From: Nymphaea colorata
Taxonomy: Eukaryota > Streptophyta > Magnoliopsida > Nymphaeales > Nymphaeaceae
DNA: 64,000 bases
Assembly (NCBI RefSeq): GCF_008831285.2
Contig: NC_045143.1
Location: 17,500,655 to 17,564,654, forward strand
Reading direction: 5' to 3'
Every line of letters begins with the position of its first letter. Positions within the stretch are counted from its first letter, which is position 1. The notes beneath the pieces are model-generated. The model had not been told where the DNA came from, did not search any database, and saw only the letters and a list, made by a program, of their open reading frames with translations. Of the stretch, positions 47,401 through 58,682 are shown in pieces. Made by a program: the position numbers and the translations under genes.

Positions 47401-47639
47401 CAATTACTTAGAGCTGGAAGACATCACAAATGTGTTTGGAAAAAAAATTGAATTGGGCTCAACTACCAAGATTGCCATTCAATTGGAAGAATAGAGGTAT
47501 ATTCTTTGAATTGCCATATTGGTAGTACAATATATTCAGACAGACTTAGATGTCTTTCATATTGAAAAGAACGTTCTTGATAATATTTTGAATACATTGT
47601 TAAACATCAAAGGGAAAACCAAAGACTTACAATTCTTGA

Positions 47640-49520
47640 TTAGGTCTACAAGACATGAATATTAGACATGCACTTCAACTAAACATTATACCAAGTTGCA
47701 ACACAACTCATTTGCCACCAGGTTGCTTTTCAATGAAGAGGGATGAAAAAAAAAATAGTTTGCTTAGTGTAGAAAAAGCTAAAGACTATGGATGGCTTTT
47801 CATCAAATATTTCAAGGCGTGTGCATTTGAGGGATGCAAAAATAACAGGTCTCAAAGTTCATGGCTCACATATTTTATTGCACCTCATTCTTCTATTGGC
47901 TGTTAAAAGATCCTTGGGGAAGGTTGATTTTGTGGTATTGGCTGAGTTGTGTATGCTTTCCAAGAGATTATGCTCAAAGGTAGTTCACAAGATAACTTAA
48001 AGCAGTTAGATGTGGACATTTGCTATTATACTTTGTACGCTTGAAACCATTTTTCCACCTACCTTTTTTTGATATCATGATGCATCTGATAGTGCACTTG
48101 GCTAAACAAGCAATTCTATGGGGACCTATTCAATATTGTTAGTTGTACCCCATTAAGAAGAAAATATCAGTTATACTTTCCATTACATATTCTATAATAA
48201 TTTTTATTATTTGTAGATTTACTATTTTTTTGTGTACAAAAATCTATTGATACTCAAGACATATGTGGAATAGAAATCATCTAGAAGGTTCAATTGCATA
48301 AAGTTATTTGACAGAAGAATGTCTAATTGTTTTAAGTATCTATATGGTGTTGAAAGTTGATTAAATTAGTTTAAATGAAATTGGTGATTATGATAATAAT
48401 CAATAATCATCTACATAATTGAGAAAAAGCCGTCTTTTAGGAAAAGAAAAATAGTTCTAATCGATGATGTGGCATTGAAGGAGGCATATTTATATATGCT
48501 ATTTTATCATGACCTAGTGAAACAATATGTTGAGTAAGTCTTAAATTTAGTTTCTTCATAAATGATGTTGATTAATTGATCAATTTTAATTTCATAGAAA
48601 TTTCTGACCAATAAAGAACATTGTACGTAGTAGCAAAGACACATAAAAGATCAGATAATGTAGATATAGCTCACAAAAAGGAATTTCCAAGATGGATTAG
48701 AGAACGCATATGTTATCTTTCATTCTCAATTTTAGGTATCATGTACATATTAACAATGCTTAATTTCTCATGTTTTTTAGGTTTATAGTGAATGTAGTTC
48801 AGACAAAGAAATTCTAAATGTAATTCTGACAAAGAAGTTCCTACAGAAATTAGGTGGTTATCTCAAGGACCAATGGCAATGGCAAAAGGAACGGCAGGTT
48901 CTTTGTCAATGGATTTAGGTTCCACACCAAAGAAAATGAGAGGAATAAGAAAATACAAAACAATGGAGTTAGCATTCGTGCATGGGGATACAACTATGCA
49001 TATATACAAGATAAAAATCCTAACAAGGAAAATCATTGCATTGTGACAATCTTGAGGATATTATTGAGATACAATTTTGGAATGCATTAGGTATATCATT
49101 TTCAAATGCAAAAGGTTTGATGTACTCGGATTATCTAGCCATGGCAAGAAGAATGATCAAGTTGGATTTACATTGGTAAATTATAGGTACATATTTGTAA
49201 AAGATGAACCATTTATATTAGCTAATCAAGTGAGCCAAGTTTCCTATGTTCAAGATCCATTCGACTATGACTAGCATATTGTTCTAGATAAGATTCCTAA
49301 AGACTTGTATGACATGCCACCTAATTTGCAAGAAAATTGTGAGGATGGGTTGACCTTGGCAATTGATTTATCACTACATAGTTCTCACCATGATTGGGTT
49401 AGAGCAGGCATGGGAAGAGATGACATTTACATACATGAGCAAGAAAATGCTGATGTTGAGTCATTTTATGAGGGTGGACCTGGTATGACACATTACCTTC
49501 TTGATGACATTTATCTATAA
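47640..49520 (+). pseudogene. CACTA-associated DUF4218 and DUF4216 region (broken)
   Basis: DUF4218 spans about 47790-48170: R-D-A-K-I-T-G-L-K-x-H, then R-S-L-G-K, then L-C-S-K-V-V, and F-P-P-T-F-F-D-I-M-M-H-L near 48050-48085. DUF4216 spans about 48880-49330: G-R-F-F-V-N-G-F-R-F-H-T-K-E, then K-N-D-Q-V-G-F-T-L-V-N-Y, and D-L-Y-D-M-P-P-N-L. The two domains normally follow TNP2 in the same CACTA protein. The 3' end stays open to 49520 and is rich in Asp and Glu. Confidence 0.8.
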
Positions 49521-50010
49521 TTTGATAAGGTATTATTAATGCAATGAGGGAATTATGCATTGCCTTTTTGTTTTTCATCTTCAACATACTCATGTTTATT
49601 TTTTATTTCATTATATTTCATAATGGCAGAAAAGGATGAAGAGTTGGGTCCACTACAAAAGTCTTTGACACAGAGGAACAAGATGATCAACTTTCAAAAG
49701 AGATCATCTCTAACATTGACGAACAAAATCATTTATTATCAAAAGTTGTACCTAACATTGAAGGGGAGGACAATCAAATGTTTTAAACAGTACCAAATTT
49801 TAAAAAAGATGATTATGCACCATTAAGGAAATTATTTATGATAGTTGAGAAAAACTTTAGTGTTTGAATTGAAGAGACTAGTCAAACAATCAAAGACTTT
49901 TTATGAATTTACAATCCATCATATGTTGATTAGTTTTCTTATACTAAGACTTTGCCTTGTGTAATTAAAAGACTCACTATTTGATTAATTCACTAATTTG
50001 TTATAGAACA

Positions 50011-51760
50011 TTCGGATGTGATAGCTAACTAATTAAGCAATGATATCTCCTGCATGACCGCAAGCACAATCAATATTACAACACTAAGATGTTAGACAAT
50101 TTTTAACACCAAAATGAAGCCCGTGTGCAGCTCATGCAGAAGCAAGCTGCAATTCTGAATCCAATGCAAAATAGACTTGGAGTAGCATCATGTACATGGT
50201 TGGAACCCAAATACAGCCGACATTCAAAGAAAAAGAAAAGATAAATTAACAGATGATCAACTTTGCCAAGCACAATACAATTTCAAAAAGAAACAAAAAG
50301 AACAAAATAACTTCAGCAAAGTAACTCCCAAGTCAGTATATTGATTGATGGATATGGTGCGAAGGATGACAATTAAGAAACTAAACAATAGAAGTATATT
50401 CCCATGCTTCTGTTAATATTTGAACCTGCAACATAAAACAAAATCTCTAAGCAGACATTCTTGATATATGAAATTATTTCAAGTACACATTAAACTTTGC
50501 TCTACTTGCAGATAATAACCTATTACCTGGAACCTAGAATGAATGCAGGGTAACAATGCTATTGTTTAAAAGATCTCTTCAAGATGAGATCATGACATGA
50601 GCTATGATACCATTATGAGTGTGGACTATACCTTTAGGTTTTTTTGTCATGCCACTTGTGTATAAAATGAAGGCGGGATTATCTCTTGCAAAACTATAAA
50701 GCTACAAAAAAGTTTCCATTACCATGGGAAATAGAATTCATTTATTTGCCAATTATTTTCTGTTGTATTTGTGTTTTCATTTTCGCCCCCATGGGTTACT
50801 AGTTGGCTGACATTTCCTGGTATAGATTCTATAGGCAAAACTTTATCGCATGAATTACTTGGCCTAGGTGGAATTCAGTACTTGAGGGGGACAAAAAATC
50901 TAATAGGGCTCCTTTCTCTACTGTCTCCCCTAGATTTTGCTAGATTTGTCTTGGACAATAAAATGCTTGAAATCTATGACCTGCGTTACAAGTTTTCATG
51001 ATCGAACAACCGCCTAGTTGAGGAGAACGTGATGACTCGAATAGATAGATGCTTCAACAACAGGGCAAGATTGATTGAAGGATTTCAGCACACTGTCAAC
51101 CTGTCTTTCTTTCTAGAACCACGATCACTGCTTTCTCTACTTTCAATCCAAAGAGGGGTCCTTTGGCTACCCTGGCCACCATTTATTCCGCTTCTGTTAC
51201 TGCTGGCTCTACAATGCTCAGTGCTATGAGCTCGTGTCTAATGCTTGGGCCAAGAGAGGCTTTGATTGCCCAATGATTCAGGTTACAGATGGAATGGATG
51301 ATATCAAACATAGTGTGCAATCTAAAAGGGATTTCAGCTTTAGGCATTCGTCCCAACAGATCAAAAATGCCCACAAAAACCTCAGCTCGTGCCAAATAGC
51401 AATTGAGGGAGGAGACAAGAGCGGCCTACTCAATGAGATTATGTGCTTCTTCATTATTCTACTTAGAATGTTCCTCTGTGGGCAAGTCAACCCAAAGTTT
51501 TACTTTTCCTATAATGTCTCATTAACTTGTTGCTTGGGCTTATTGCATGCCACTGTATTTAGGTTCCAATCATGTACACAAAGTTATTGTAAGGCTATGT
51601 TGCAATGGATTCAGAATTGCAGCTTGCTTCTGCATGGGCTACACAGTAGCTTCATTTTGCTTAAAAATTGTTTTGACATTTTATTGTTGCACAATATTGA
51701 TTGTGCTTGCTGTCATGTAGGAGATATCATTGGTTAATTAGTCAGCAATCACATCCAAAT
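50011..51760. mobile_element. Element with about 210-bp terminal inverted repeats
   Basis: The left arm (50011-50218) and the reverse complement of 51547-51760 match along their length: GGATGTGAT.GCT.ACTAATTAA, ATATCTCCT.CATGAC.GCAAGCACAATCAATATT, CATGCAGAAGCAAGCTGCAA and TTCTGAATCCA. No transposase lies between the arms. Long terminal inverted repeats without coding capacity fit a Mutator-like or foldback element. I could not establish a target duplication. The centre holds a piece of a host enzyme gene, listed separately. Confidence 0.75.
50585..50683 (-). pseudogene. Exon-like fragment of an AMP-binding (acyl-activating) enzyme
   Basis: Thirty-three codons are open on the minus strand and contain L-Y-T-S-G-M-T-K-K-P-K-G-I-V-H-T-H, the ATP/AMP-binding signature of acyl-CoA synthetases and their relatives (usual form Y-T-S-G-T-T-G-x-P-K-G-V-x-x-T-H). 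A Gly of the signature is replaced by Lys. The V-H-T-H ending resembles malonyl-CoA synthetase-type members (AAE13 group), but 33 residues do not fix the subfamily. No other exon of the gene was recognised. Its place between inverted repeats suggests capture by a transposon. Confidence 0.7.
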
Positions 51761-52269
51761 ATCGTGTACTATTATGGCAAATGTTTAGAAAAATTCTCAA
51801 TTTCTTCAAATTTCTCCTTGTGCTTAACCCATTGTCACAAATATTGCTATTTTCCTCATAAAAATATGATGAAAATGAGAAAGTAAAGAAAACCATACAA
51901 AATGCAAAATTGCAATTTTTAAGAGAACACACTGAAATGAAAATATCACTCTTTTTTTTTTTTTGCTGACAAATCGGAAGGTGAATGAGAAGATGAAGCA
52001 GCAACATATTAAAAAATGAAGCAACAACAGAAGATGCCCAAAGTAGTTGTGTATCTGTTGTACCAAATCCTTTTACATGTAATTGCAAAATCGTTGTACC
52101 TGATATACAATTTTTTTATGCATTATATAGTTGCCAATTATGTAAATTTCTATCAAATGAAATAATAAACAAGTCATTGTCATTCAAAATGGTTCGTTTC
52201 TCTATATACTCTCTCTCGTTCTCTCTTTTATATATATATATATCATCAACAGTTTTAACCATCAAAAAT

Positions 52270-52599
52270 TAAGTCCAACTAGCGACGGTTCAGGCTGTCG
52301 ATATATAGCAACAATGTCGACATTTAGAGTCGTCGAGATGTAATATAAATCTCAACGGTTTAGTCTTTTGGGATAAACATTGAACCCAACATTCCAAACC
52401 GTTGGAGAAAACGCTTATTCATTCCAACGGTTAGAAGCGTTGGGAATACTACAGCGATCTCATGATGGTTTTCAAGGTCTCGACAATAATTTTTCCCGAC
52501 GGAACATAAGCAATCGGCAAACACTTCGCCAACGGTTCAATCGCTGTTTTGCCAATGCAATGGCCATGGACAAGTACTAGAAATGTTGTAGCGGTAGTG
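52270..52599 (+). repeat. CACTA subterminal repeat block and right terminus
   Basis: AACGGTT, CGACGGTT and their complements occur at least eight times in 330 bp. The end TGTAGCGGTAGTG at 52599 is the complement of CACTACCGCTACA. Such arrays are binding sites for the second CACTA protein (TNPA type) in studied elements. Confidence 0.65.
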
Positions 52600-53897
52600 T
52601 ACCGACTAAGAGGATGGTTTATGGCAATAGCCTATGTGTAAATCAAACAACAGAAAAAAAGATATCAAACATAACCTGAAATTGGAACGGAAAGAAAGAT
52701 ACTCTTCCACCCTTTATCAAAACTTTAATAAAACATACACATGATTTTTTCTGTGTGGGCATCACATGCATGATGCCCCATTAGTGAATTGCCAGAGTGC
52801 CACTTTTTGCAAGATAACAATCAACCTTTTACGACTCCGTGACATTTTGTAGCGTAGTAATTACATTTCTGAAAAAAAAAAAAAAGTAAAATACTTAGTT
52901 TGCTGGTGCCTAGCTAAGTTAATGAATTTTTGGGCCCTATGTTTATGCCAGTGGTCTCGTCCTCAAGAAAAGTTGAAACCATCTCTATCGGAAAAAGAAA
53001 AAGCAACTGGTTTAAGGACAGTGGGAAACAAAAAACCATTGCATGAGGATTTACAATTCTTTTGAGGTCCCAACAAATCTTTATCAAACCTCTTGAGCAT
53101 TAGCTTGCCGTCAATAGGCCAATGTGGTAGTGGATAACAATAACAGCCCACTAGGGAAGAAAATGGGCCTACACTGATTTGTCTTGCTCAGGCTTCAATG
53201 TCCAATCCGACCTAACTGGACCTGATTTAGTAAAATTTAGAGTGGAACTTGGATTCGGATCTGATTTTTGATGAGAAATCATGTCTGGCTGGCTTTCACT
53301 AGCTTAAAACCTAACGTGACGTGTAATATTCCTGTGATGTCCTTGTCTAATTTCAGACTTAAAATACGGGCTCAGACACATCCAGAACTTCAAAATGTAT
53401 CTGTATATTCAAATAAATTACTAGTATTTTATATTATATATGCAACTGGACTTGGCTATACTGGTTTCGACTTGGGTCAGCGCTACTGGATATCAAAGTT
53501 ACCCGTTTACAATGTTGGAACCGTAGTTATGGATTGAATAGCTTCAATTTGTTGGGGAATCATGTTTTGCAAAAGCATGGATCAGCAATTGGAAGCATGG
53601 ATCTTGGAGAAATTACTCATTAATGGCGAGTCCTCATCAGATGCAGAACCAAAAAAACACTTCCCTGATTAGCTTATTTTTGCTCCATCGTAGTGTCTCA
53701 TTTTTCTCCCACAGTTTGAACTTTTCCTTGAACGATGCATTGCATTTTCCTTTGATATTAATATTGCATGTGGTATTCATATACTGTAATTGGTTTTGGG
53801 GTACTTACTATATATACTTTTGGTTCTTATTTTTTTTGCTTGTACATATAATTATTTTTATAAACGCTCCATATATATTATTTTGAGGTCTGTATTC
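52600..53897. other. Intergenic, no gene recognised
   Basis: Short open frames only, none with a known motif. Confidence 0.55.
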
Positions 53898-54767
53898 CTG
53901 CATCATAAATTTGCTGGCTTTAAGTTGATCGGTCGGCTGATTAACTCTTGCTTGATGTAAATTTCGTAAATTATTACATGGCTTCCAATGGATTTTTGAA
54001 GCTTGAAACTTCTGTTTCCTTCTATTTTTTAATCCATTGAAGTGGAAATGCTTGTTTATTTTGTTCTTATTTGATTTTTTGGAATAAAATGGAAGGGAGC
54101 CTGACTAACCAGCACATTTGCATTGGAAGTGAAAATGATTGCGATTTTCTTGAGTTTTCGATCTAATTTTTATTTGGAAACATATGTATAATATATAGTT
54201 CCAATAAATGATTATTTGGTAGATGAATTTTTTTATTCGGATTTAAAAATTCACCCAATTCACCTAATCTTTTTGCTTTTCTATACAAATAATGAAAATT
54301 CTGCTTTTGATAATATTGGTGACAACTATTTCCTTGGGTTTTGATGGTTTGGAATTTTGATTCAAGAATGAAAAAAATTCCAGACTCATATTTCCTCCTC
54401 AAACTAGAATGGAATCAAAATTCCAGTTTTACTTTCCTAATTTCAGAAACAAGATACCCTTTTTGTTTAATAATTTTTTTTTTTTTTTAATGAGCAGTTT
54501 GATTCTAAAATTTGATGATTCTCGGTATAGCAAACGCTCTCTAAAATTGATTGCGAATTGTGTGGATGGAGCACTGTTTGGGGGTGAAAACCAGATGGGC
54601 TGCTAGTGAAAGCATCCACCTTGGTGAATTTCCCCACTAAAAAAGTTCAAGTGTAGAAAGAATGTTGACATCTCTCTCTCTCTCTCTCTCTCTCTCCCGC
54701 GTACATATCTGTTTGGAAATAAAATGACATTGAAGCTTACCTGGAAAGATAAGGATAGCTGCCGTCT
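53898..54767 (+). repeat. Segmental duplication, copy 2 left part
   Basis: Matches 21885-22516 in the same orientation. It holds about 180 extra bases near 54322-54552 and a longer CT microsatellite (about 54671-54697). The match breaks off after GCTGCCGTCT. Confidence 0.85.
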
Positions 54768-56708
54768 TCTCATGCTTGCACAGGGATTCCTCTCGTCGTT
54801 TTTTATTACTGCATCGAGCGTTCGCAACGCCTGTCGTTTACCAAGATTGCCGAAACATGCTACCATTTTTTTTTTTTCAGACAAGGAAGAATCTCGAATA
54901 TGAGCTCCAAATAATGTCCTTCTATTAGAGAGGCGTTTTATTTTGAAATTTGTCTCCCGCAAAATTAGGTAGAACAAGTGGCGGAGGCACATGTCGTCTG
55001 GCATTCAGTAATAATGGTACGATTGCTTATTCACGTATTTTACTTATTTATACATTAGCTAGCTCTTAGAAGTTTTAGTTGGAATATTAGTCATGTCCGT
55101 AAGTCAAAAATGTCTGGCTCGGCCACTGGGTAGAGTTGAAATATCGTCCTGCAGTGCCTTCATTCTTTTTGTTTATTGTCCTTATCCTGGGACTAATTAT
55201 ACCAAAATTTGGAAAGAATTGCTTGGAAAAGATTTTCTAAGTTGGCCCCATGTTTATGCAACAAAGTGTTCTTTCCTGTTTGCTTGGTTGATTAAATCGA
55301 CAAAACGGTCCTGAAATTCTACTTGGAACGGGTTAATTTCAGTGGCGAGGATACATTGGCACTGGTCCATCAAAAATTTCATTGGAAAAATAAAAAAACA
55401 ACATTGTGAAGACTTAAAGATTACGTGGAGCGCCCACATCATACCTGTGCTTGGTGACTTCAATGCCCATTAGCCAAAATATTGTGGCTCCACCATTGGT
55501 TAGTTTGATGCCCAGACGTGAGATGGTCAGAAAACACCGTCCCCATTTCAGAAATATTTAGGAAATGTTGGTGTCTAAAATAAATATTGTAAAGCTGCAA
55601 TAGTAAATCAAATTAAATTAAATTGTGCCTTCTTCTGCTGTAGTGAATAGTATCCAATTAGGAGCCATCATTTAAGGGCCATTTGGGAATAATAGTGTTA
55701 CGCTACTCTCCAATACACCTATCCCAAGAATTAAATAGGTTCATTAGACAGTTAAGTTTTATAAATCAGCCCAATGATACAGATTCATGAGATGTTACTG
55801 ATGCCCAAAAACCCTTAGTGTTCGATCGGCACATCTGACGTACATTGAGAATGTGAGAAGATCAGATGATCTGTTGTATCTTATAATTTAAATTAAAAAG
55901 CTAATTTGAAGGTTGGGCTTGTTAATGAACCAAGCACCTCATTTTTTGGCTATTTGGCTCATGAGAAGCTCCTCTTTTATGTTCTCGGTCCGTTTTAAGA
56001 AAATTAATGATGAACAACAAACTTGTCCATGTTAGAGGGTGAATGTTTGAGCACCGAACGGAATGAAAGTGCTTGGCTCCCGTAAATGATATATTGCTCC
56101 CCACACAAGACATCTCAGTAGCTCCTAACCGACTTTAATTTTCAGGTCCACATCAGCTGCAAAGCTCAGACATCCCAAGTCCTGGTTAACTAGGACTGGA
56201 AAAATCGATAATGGTCGGAATTTGATGCACATATCAAATTTGTTGAAACTTTTACAATCAATAGACGATCTTAATCTGTTTGAAGATTGGGGTTCATAAA
56301 AACTAACGAACTTGAAACTTCAAGATTTTTGTTTTTCATATGTGAAATCAAATGTAAAAATTAAAGTAGGATATATATATATATATATATATAGGTAATC
56401 TGAATGATGATTGTGTAGACGTATTGTGCTTGTTCAAAATGTAACAAATTAAATAATGTCAAGGTCGTCGTTTTGATATGTGAAGTGAGTTTGAAAGTCA
56501 AAAACAAATTAAAGATTCCTATTTATTTTTTAGAATCTTTCGAAATTCAATCTAAAGATTTATAAAAACACATTGTTTTCTGTAAATTAATAAACTTCGA
56601 TACGAAAATCACATCCATAGGTAAGGTAGACCGTTTAAAACCATATAAGTGGAAAAAAATTAAAAAAGGAAGCACGGAACTGATCAATCCTAAAATGGGT
56701 TGGGTGAG
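54768..56708. other. 1.94-kb insert splitting duplication copy 2
   Basis: Present only in copy 2. No coding motif, LTR edge or inverted repeat recognised. It contains an AT microsatellite at about 56371-56392. Its origin is unknown. Confidence 0.5.
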
Positions 56709-56790
56709 TGCATTCCCCTGTATTATATAGACTGAAGGGCAATGATTTCACTTGATTGATCCGTACAACTTAATGGATTCGATATAGTTA
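56709..56790 (+). repeat. Segmental duplication, copy 2 right part
   Basis: GCATTCCCCTGTATTATATAGACTGAAGGGCAATGATTTCACTTGATTGATCCGTAC matches 22517-22588 and so resumes the block interrupted at 54767. Confidence 0.85.
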
Positions 56791-57297
56791 GGCTGCCGCG
56801 CACGATCATTTGCGACCGGGACGGTTTCAAATCAGATTTCAAATCATGCTGTTCTAAAAAAAACATTGCTCATTTTTTGGTTCATAATGTATGAGTTGTT
56901 AGCCGTTCATTTTTATGCTTTTGATCTTCGTTTTCATACCTTCAACACGTATACTTTCATAATAGATTATCACACGAGACAAATTGCTTTGGATCATTTG
57001 TTGGTTGGCTTTAAAAAAGAGCCGCATGGAAAGAATAAAAAAATGCATGTATATATTATTGATCAGCGGTTAAGAAACAAATGCTGCTTCAAGGATCTGA
57101 GCTGGATCATTTCAACTGCTGCACTTAATGCATGAATTAAACGAACCACGACCGAACATGGCCTGCTCGGTCCGGCCGGAGTTCATATAGTTGCTTCTCA
57201 GTAGCCAGAAAAATTTTAAGGTTGCCGTGGAATCTAACGAAACGAAAGGCGATCTTCTCAAGAATTAATTTTCTCCTTTTTCTAAACAAAATGGAAG

Positions 57298-57464
57298 TTG
57301 ACCAGCCTTTCTAAGTTTATGCTAGTCAAAGTCCGGCTGATTTTATGGGCTTAAGGAATTTCTTGCTCATGTCTTTAATATTATTAATCCAGCTGCCATC
57401 TCAAAACAAGCGGCTGGAGTTGCCTGGTGGACCAAACCAGGTGGCCTCTCCGCCTCCTATAAAT
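57298..57464 (+). promoter_or_regulatory. Promoter of PGIP gene B
   Basis: TATAAAT lies at 57458-57464, 80 bases before the ATG. TTGACC at 57298-57303 and AGTCAA (complement TTGACT) at 57324-57329 are two W-box cores 20 bases apart. W-boxes are bound by WRKY defence regulators, but the motif is short and chance occurrence is possible. Confidence 0.5.
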
Positions 57465-57543
57465 CTTTCAACTCACTCTCAGCTTTCATCCACATCCTCT
57501 GCAGAAAGCAGGCAAAGGGAAAAATATCACATATCAGCTCATC

Positions 57544-58503
57544 ATGCCAGCTCGCTTCTTCTTCCTTCTCTTCTTTTCCTTCACAGTCTCTTTCTCCCTC
57601 TCCTCAGCCACCCGCGACCGCTGCCGTCCGGAAGATGCGCAAATCCTCAGTGAGGTCTTCAACAGGCCTATAATCGACTGCTGCGCATTGTCCGATACCA
57701 GATGCAATGCGAACACCAGCTGGATCGACTACCTCACCATCAAGAACAATGTCATTTCCGGTCGCCTGTCCCCGGCCATCGGCAGGATGACGCGCCTTCA
57801 GGAGCTCATCCTCGTGAGGTTGCCCAACGTCTACGGCGAAATCCCGAGCGAGATGGCCAAGCTCACCGGGCTCACCAACCTAGTGATCAGCCACACCAAC
57901 CTCACCGGACCTATACCAACTTGGCTCGGCCAGCTCAAGAACCTAAGGACACTTTCCCTATCCAACAGCCGGTTCACGGGTTCCGTACCATCGTCCCTTG
58001 GTAACCTGCCGAAGCTGACTTATTTGACCATGGAGTGGAACCAGCTGACCGGTCCGATACCGGAGTCCCTGGGTCGGCTGCCTCTCCAGGGGCTAAATCT
58101 CGGCCACAACCAACTCTCCGGTCCCGTGCCTTTGTCCCTTGGGCGCGTCAATTTCGATTACATTGATCTTAACAGGAACCGGCTTGTGGGCGACCCGTCT
58201 CATCTCTTCAGCAACCGGTACAAGTCTCTGAGACGGATAGACTTGTCTCGGAATCTGTTTGATTTTGATCTCTCCAAAGTGGTCTTCCCGGTGAACCTGT
58301 CGAGCATGGACCTCTCGCATAACATGATACGTGGCAGCATCTCATTGGACATAGTCCGCGTACCAGAGCTCTACTACTTCAACGTGAGCTACAACGGGCT
58401 GTGTGGGAGGATACCGCAGGGTGGGGCCCTGCAAGGCCTTCCCAGCGAGTCTTTTGCCCACAATAACTGCCTCTGTGGGCCACCGCTTTCTACCGCGTGC
58501 TAA
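57544..58503 (+). CDS. Polygalacturonase-inhibiting protein-like, gene B
   Basis: A 319-aa secreted LRR protein of the PGIP type, intronless. Signal peptide about residues 1-24 (very Phe/Leu-rich); N-cap cysteines C27, C46-C47, C54; about ten LRRs (about 60-282); C-cap cysteines C287, C309, C311, C319. All eight cap cysteines are kept. The N-cap loop from C27 to the CC pair is five residues shorter than in gene A and lacks its W-T-Y-T-G segment, and one repeat (about 175-187) is shorter too. LRR surface positions differ widely from gene A, so the target may differ. The coding sequence is GC-rich at third positions, against AT-rich flanks. A relative outside the true inhibitor group is possible. 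Confidence 0.87.
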   Translation: MPARFFFLLFFSFTVSFSLSSATRDRCRPEDAQILSEVFNRPIIDCCALSDTRCNANTSWIDYLTIKNNVISGRLSPAIGRMTRLQELILVRLPNVYGEIPSEMAKLTGLTNLVISHTNLTGPIPTWLGQLKNLRTLSLSNSRFTGSVPSSLGNLPKLTYLTMEWNQLTGPIPESLGRLPLQGLNLGHNQLSGPVPLSLGRVNFDYIDLNRNRLVGDPSHLFSNRYKSLRRIDLSRNLFDFDLSKVVFPVNLSSMDLSHNMIRGSISLDIVRVPELYYFNVSYNGLCGRIPQGGALQGLPSESFAHNNCLCGPPLSTAC

Positions 58504-58600
58504 GCATCTGTGGGTCCCACTCGGGCATTTCTGCTGCTGCGGTCGTGCTTTCAGTTGTGTGTTGGCAAGCCCTAATACAGTGTTTTTTTTTTTTTTTTTC

Positions 58601-58669
58601 AATAAATAAGTGGATAAGCATTCCACGTCGCTTAAGTTGTAATCTTTTTTTGTTTTCTTTTTCAATAAA
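58601..58669 (+). terminator. Polyadenylation region of PGIP gene B
   Basis: AATAAATAA at 58601 follows a T-run, 98 bases after the stop. A second AATAAA at 58664-58669 precedes an A-run. Either would serve as the near-upstream signal. Confidence 0.55.
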
Positions 58670-58682
58670 AGAAAAAAAAAAA

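Larger units (their letters stand above)
45955..52599 (+). mobile_element. Decayed CACTA (En/Spm) transposon
   Basis: The coding order is transposase-associated domain, TNP2 transposase, DUF4218, DUF4216, all on the plus strand and all broken, as in plant CACTA elements. At 52270-52599 a subterminal block carries CGACGGTT / CAACGGTT motifs in both orientations and ends AAATGTTGTAGCGGTAGTG, whose complement begins CACTACCGCTACAACATTT, a good CACTA terminus. The left terminus was not found. An inverted-repeat element sits inside at 50011-51760. Treating the coding part and the right end as one element is inference from orientation and order. Confidence 0.7.

Noticed and set aside
51234-51737. 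167-codon plus-strand open frame inside the inverted-repeat element
   Set aside because: No recognisable motif. It runs into the inverted-repeat arm, so it is not supported as a gene. It is mentioned only as possible captured sequence.
57345-58665. Open frames overlapping PGIP gene B on both strands (up to 107 codons)
   Set aside because: Shadows of the real gene in other frames, with no motif.
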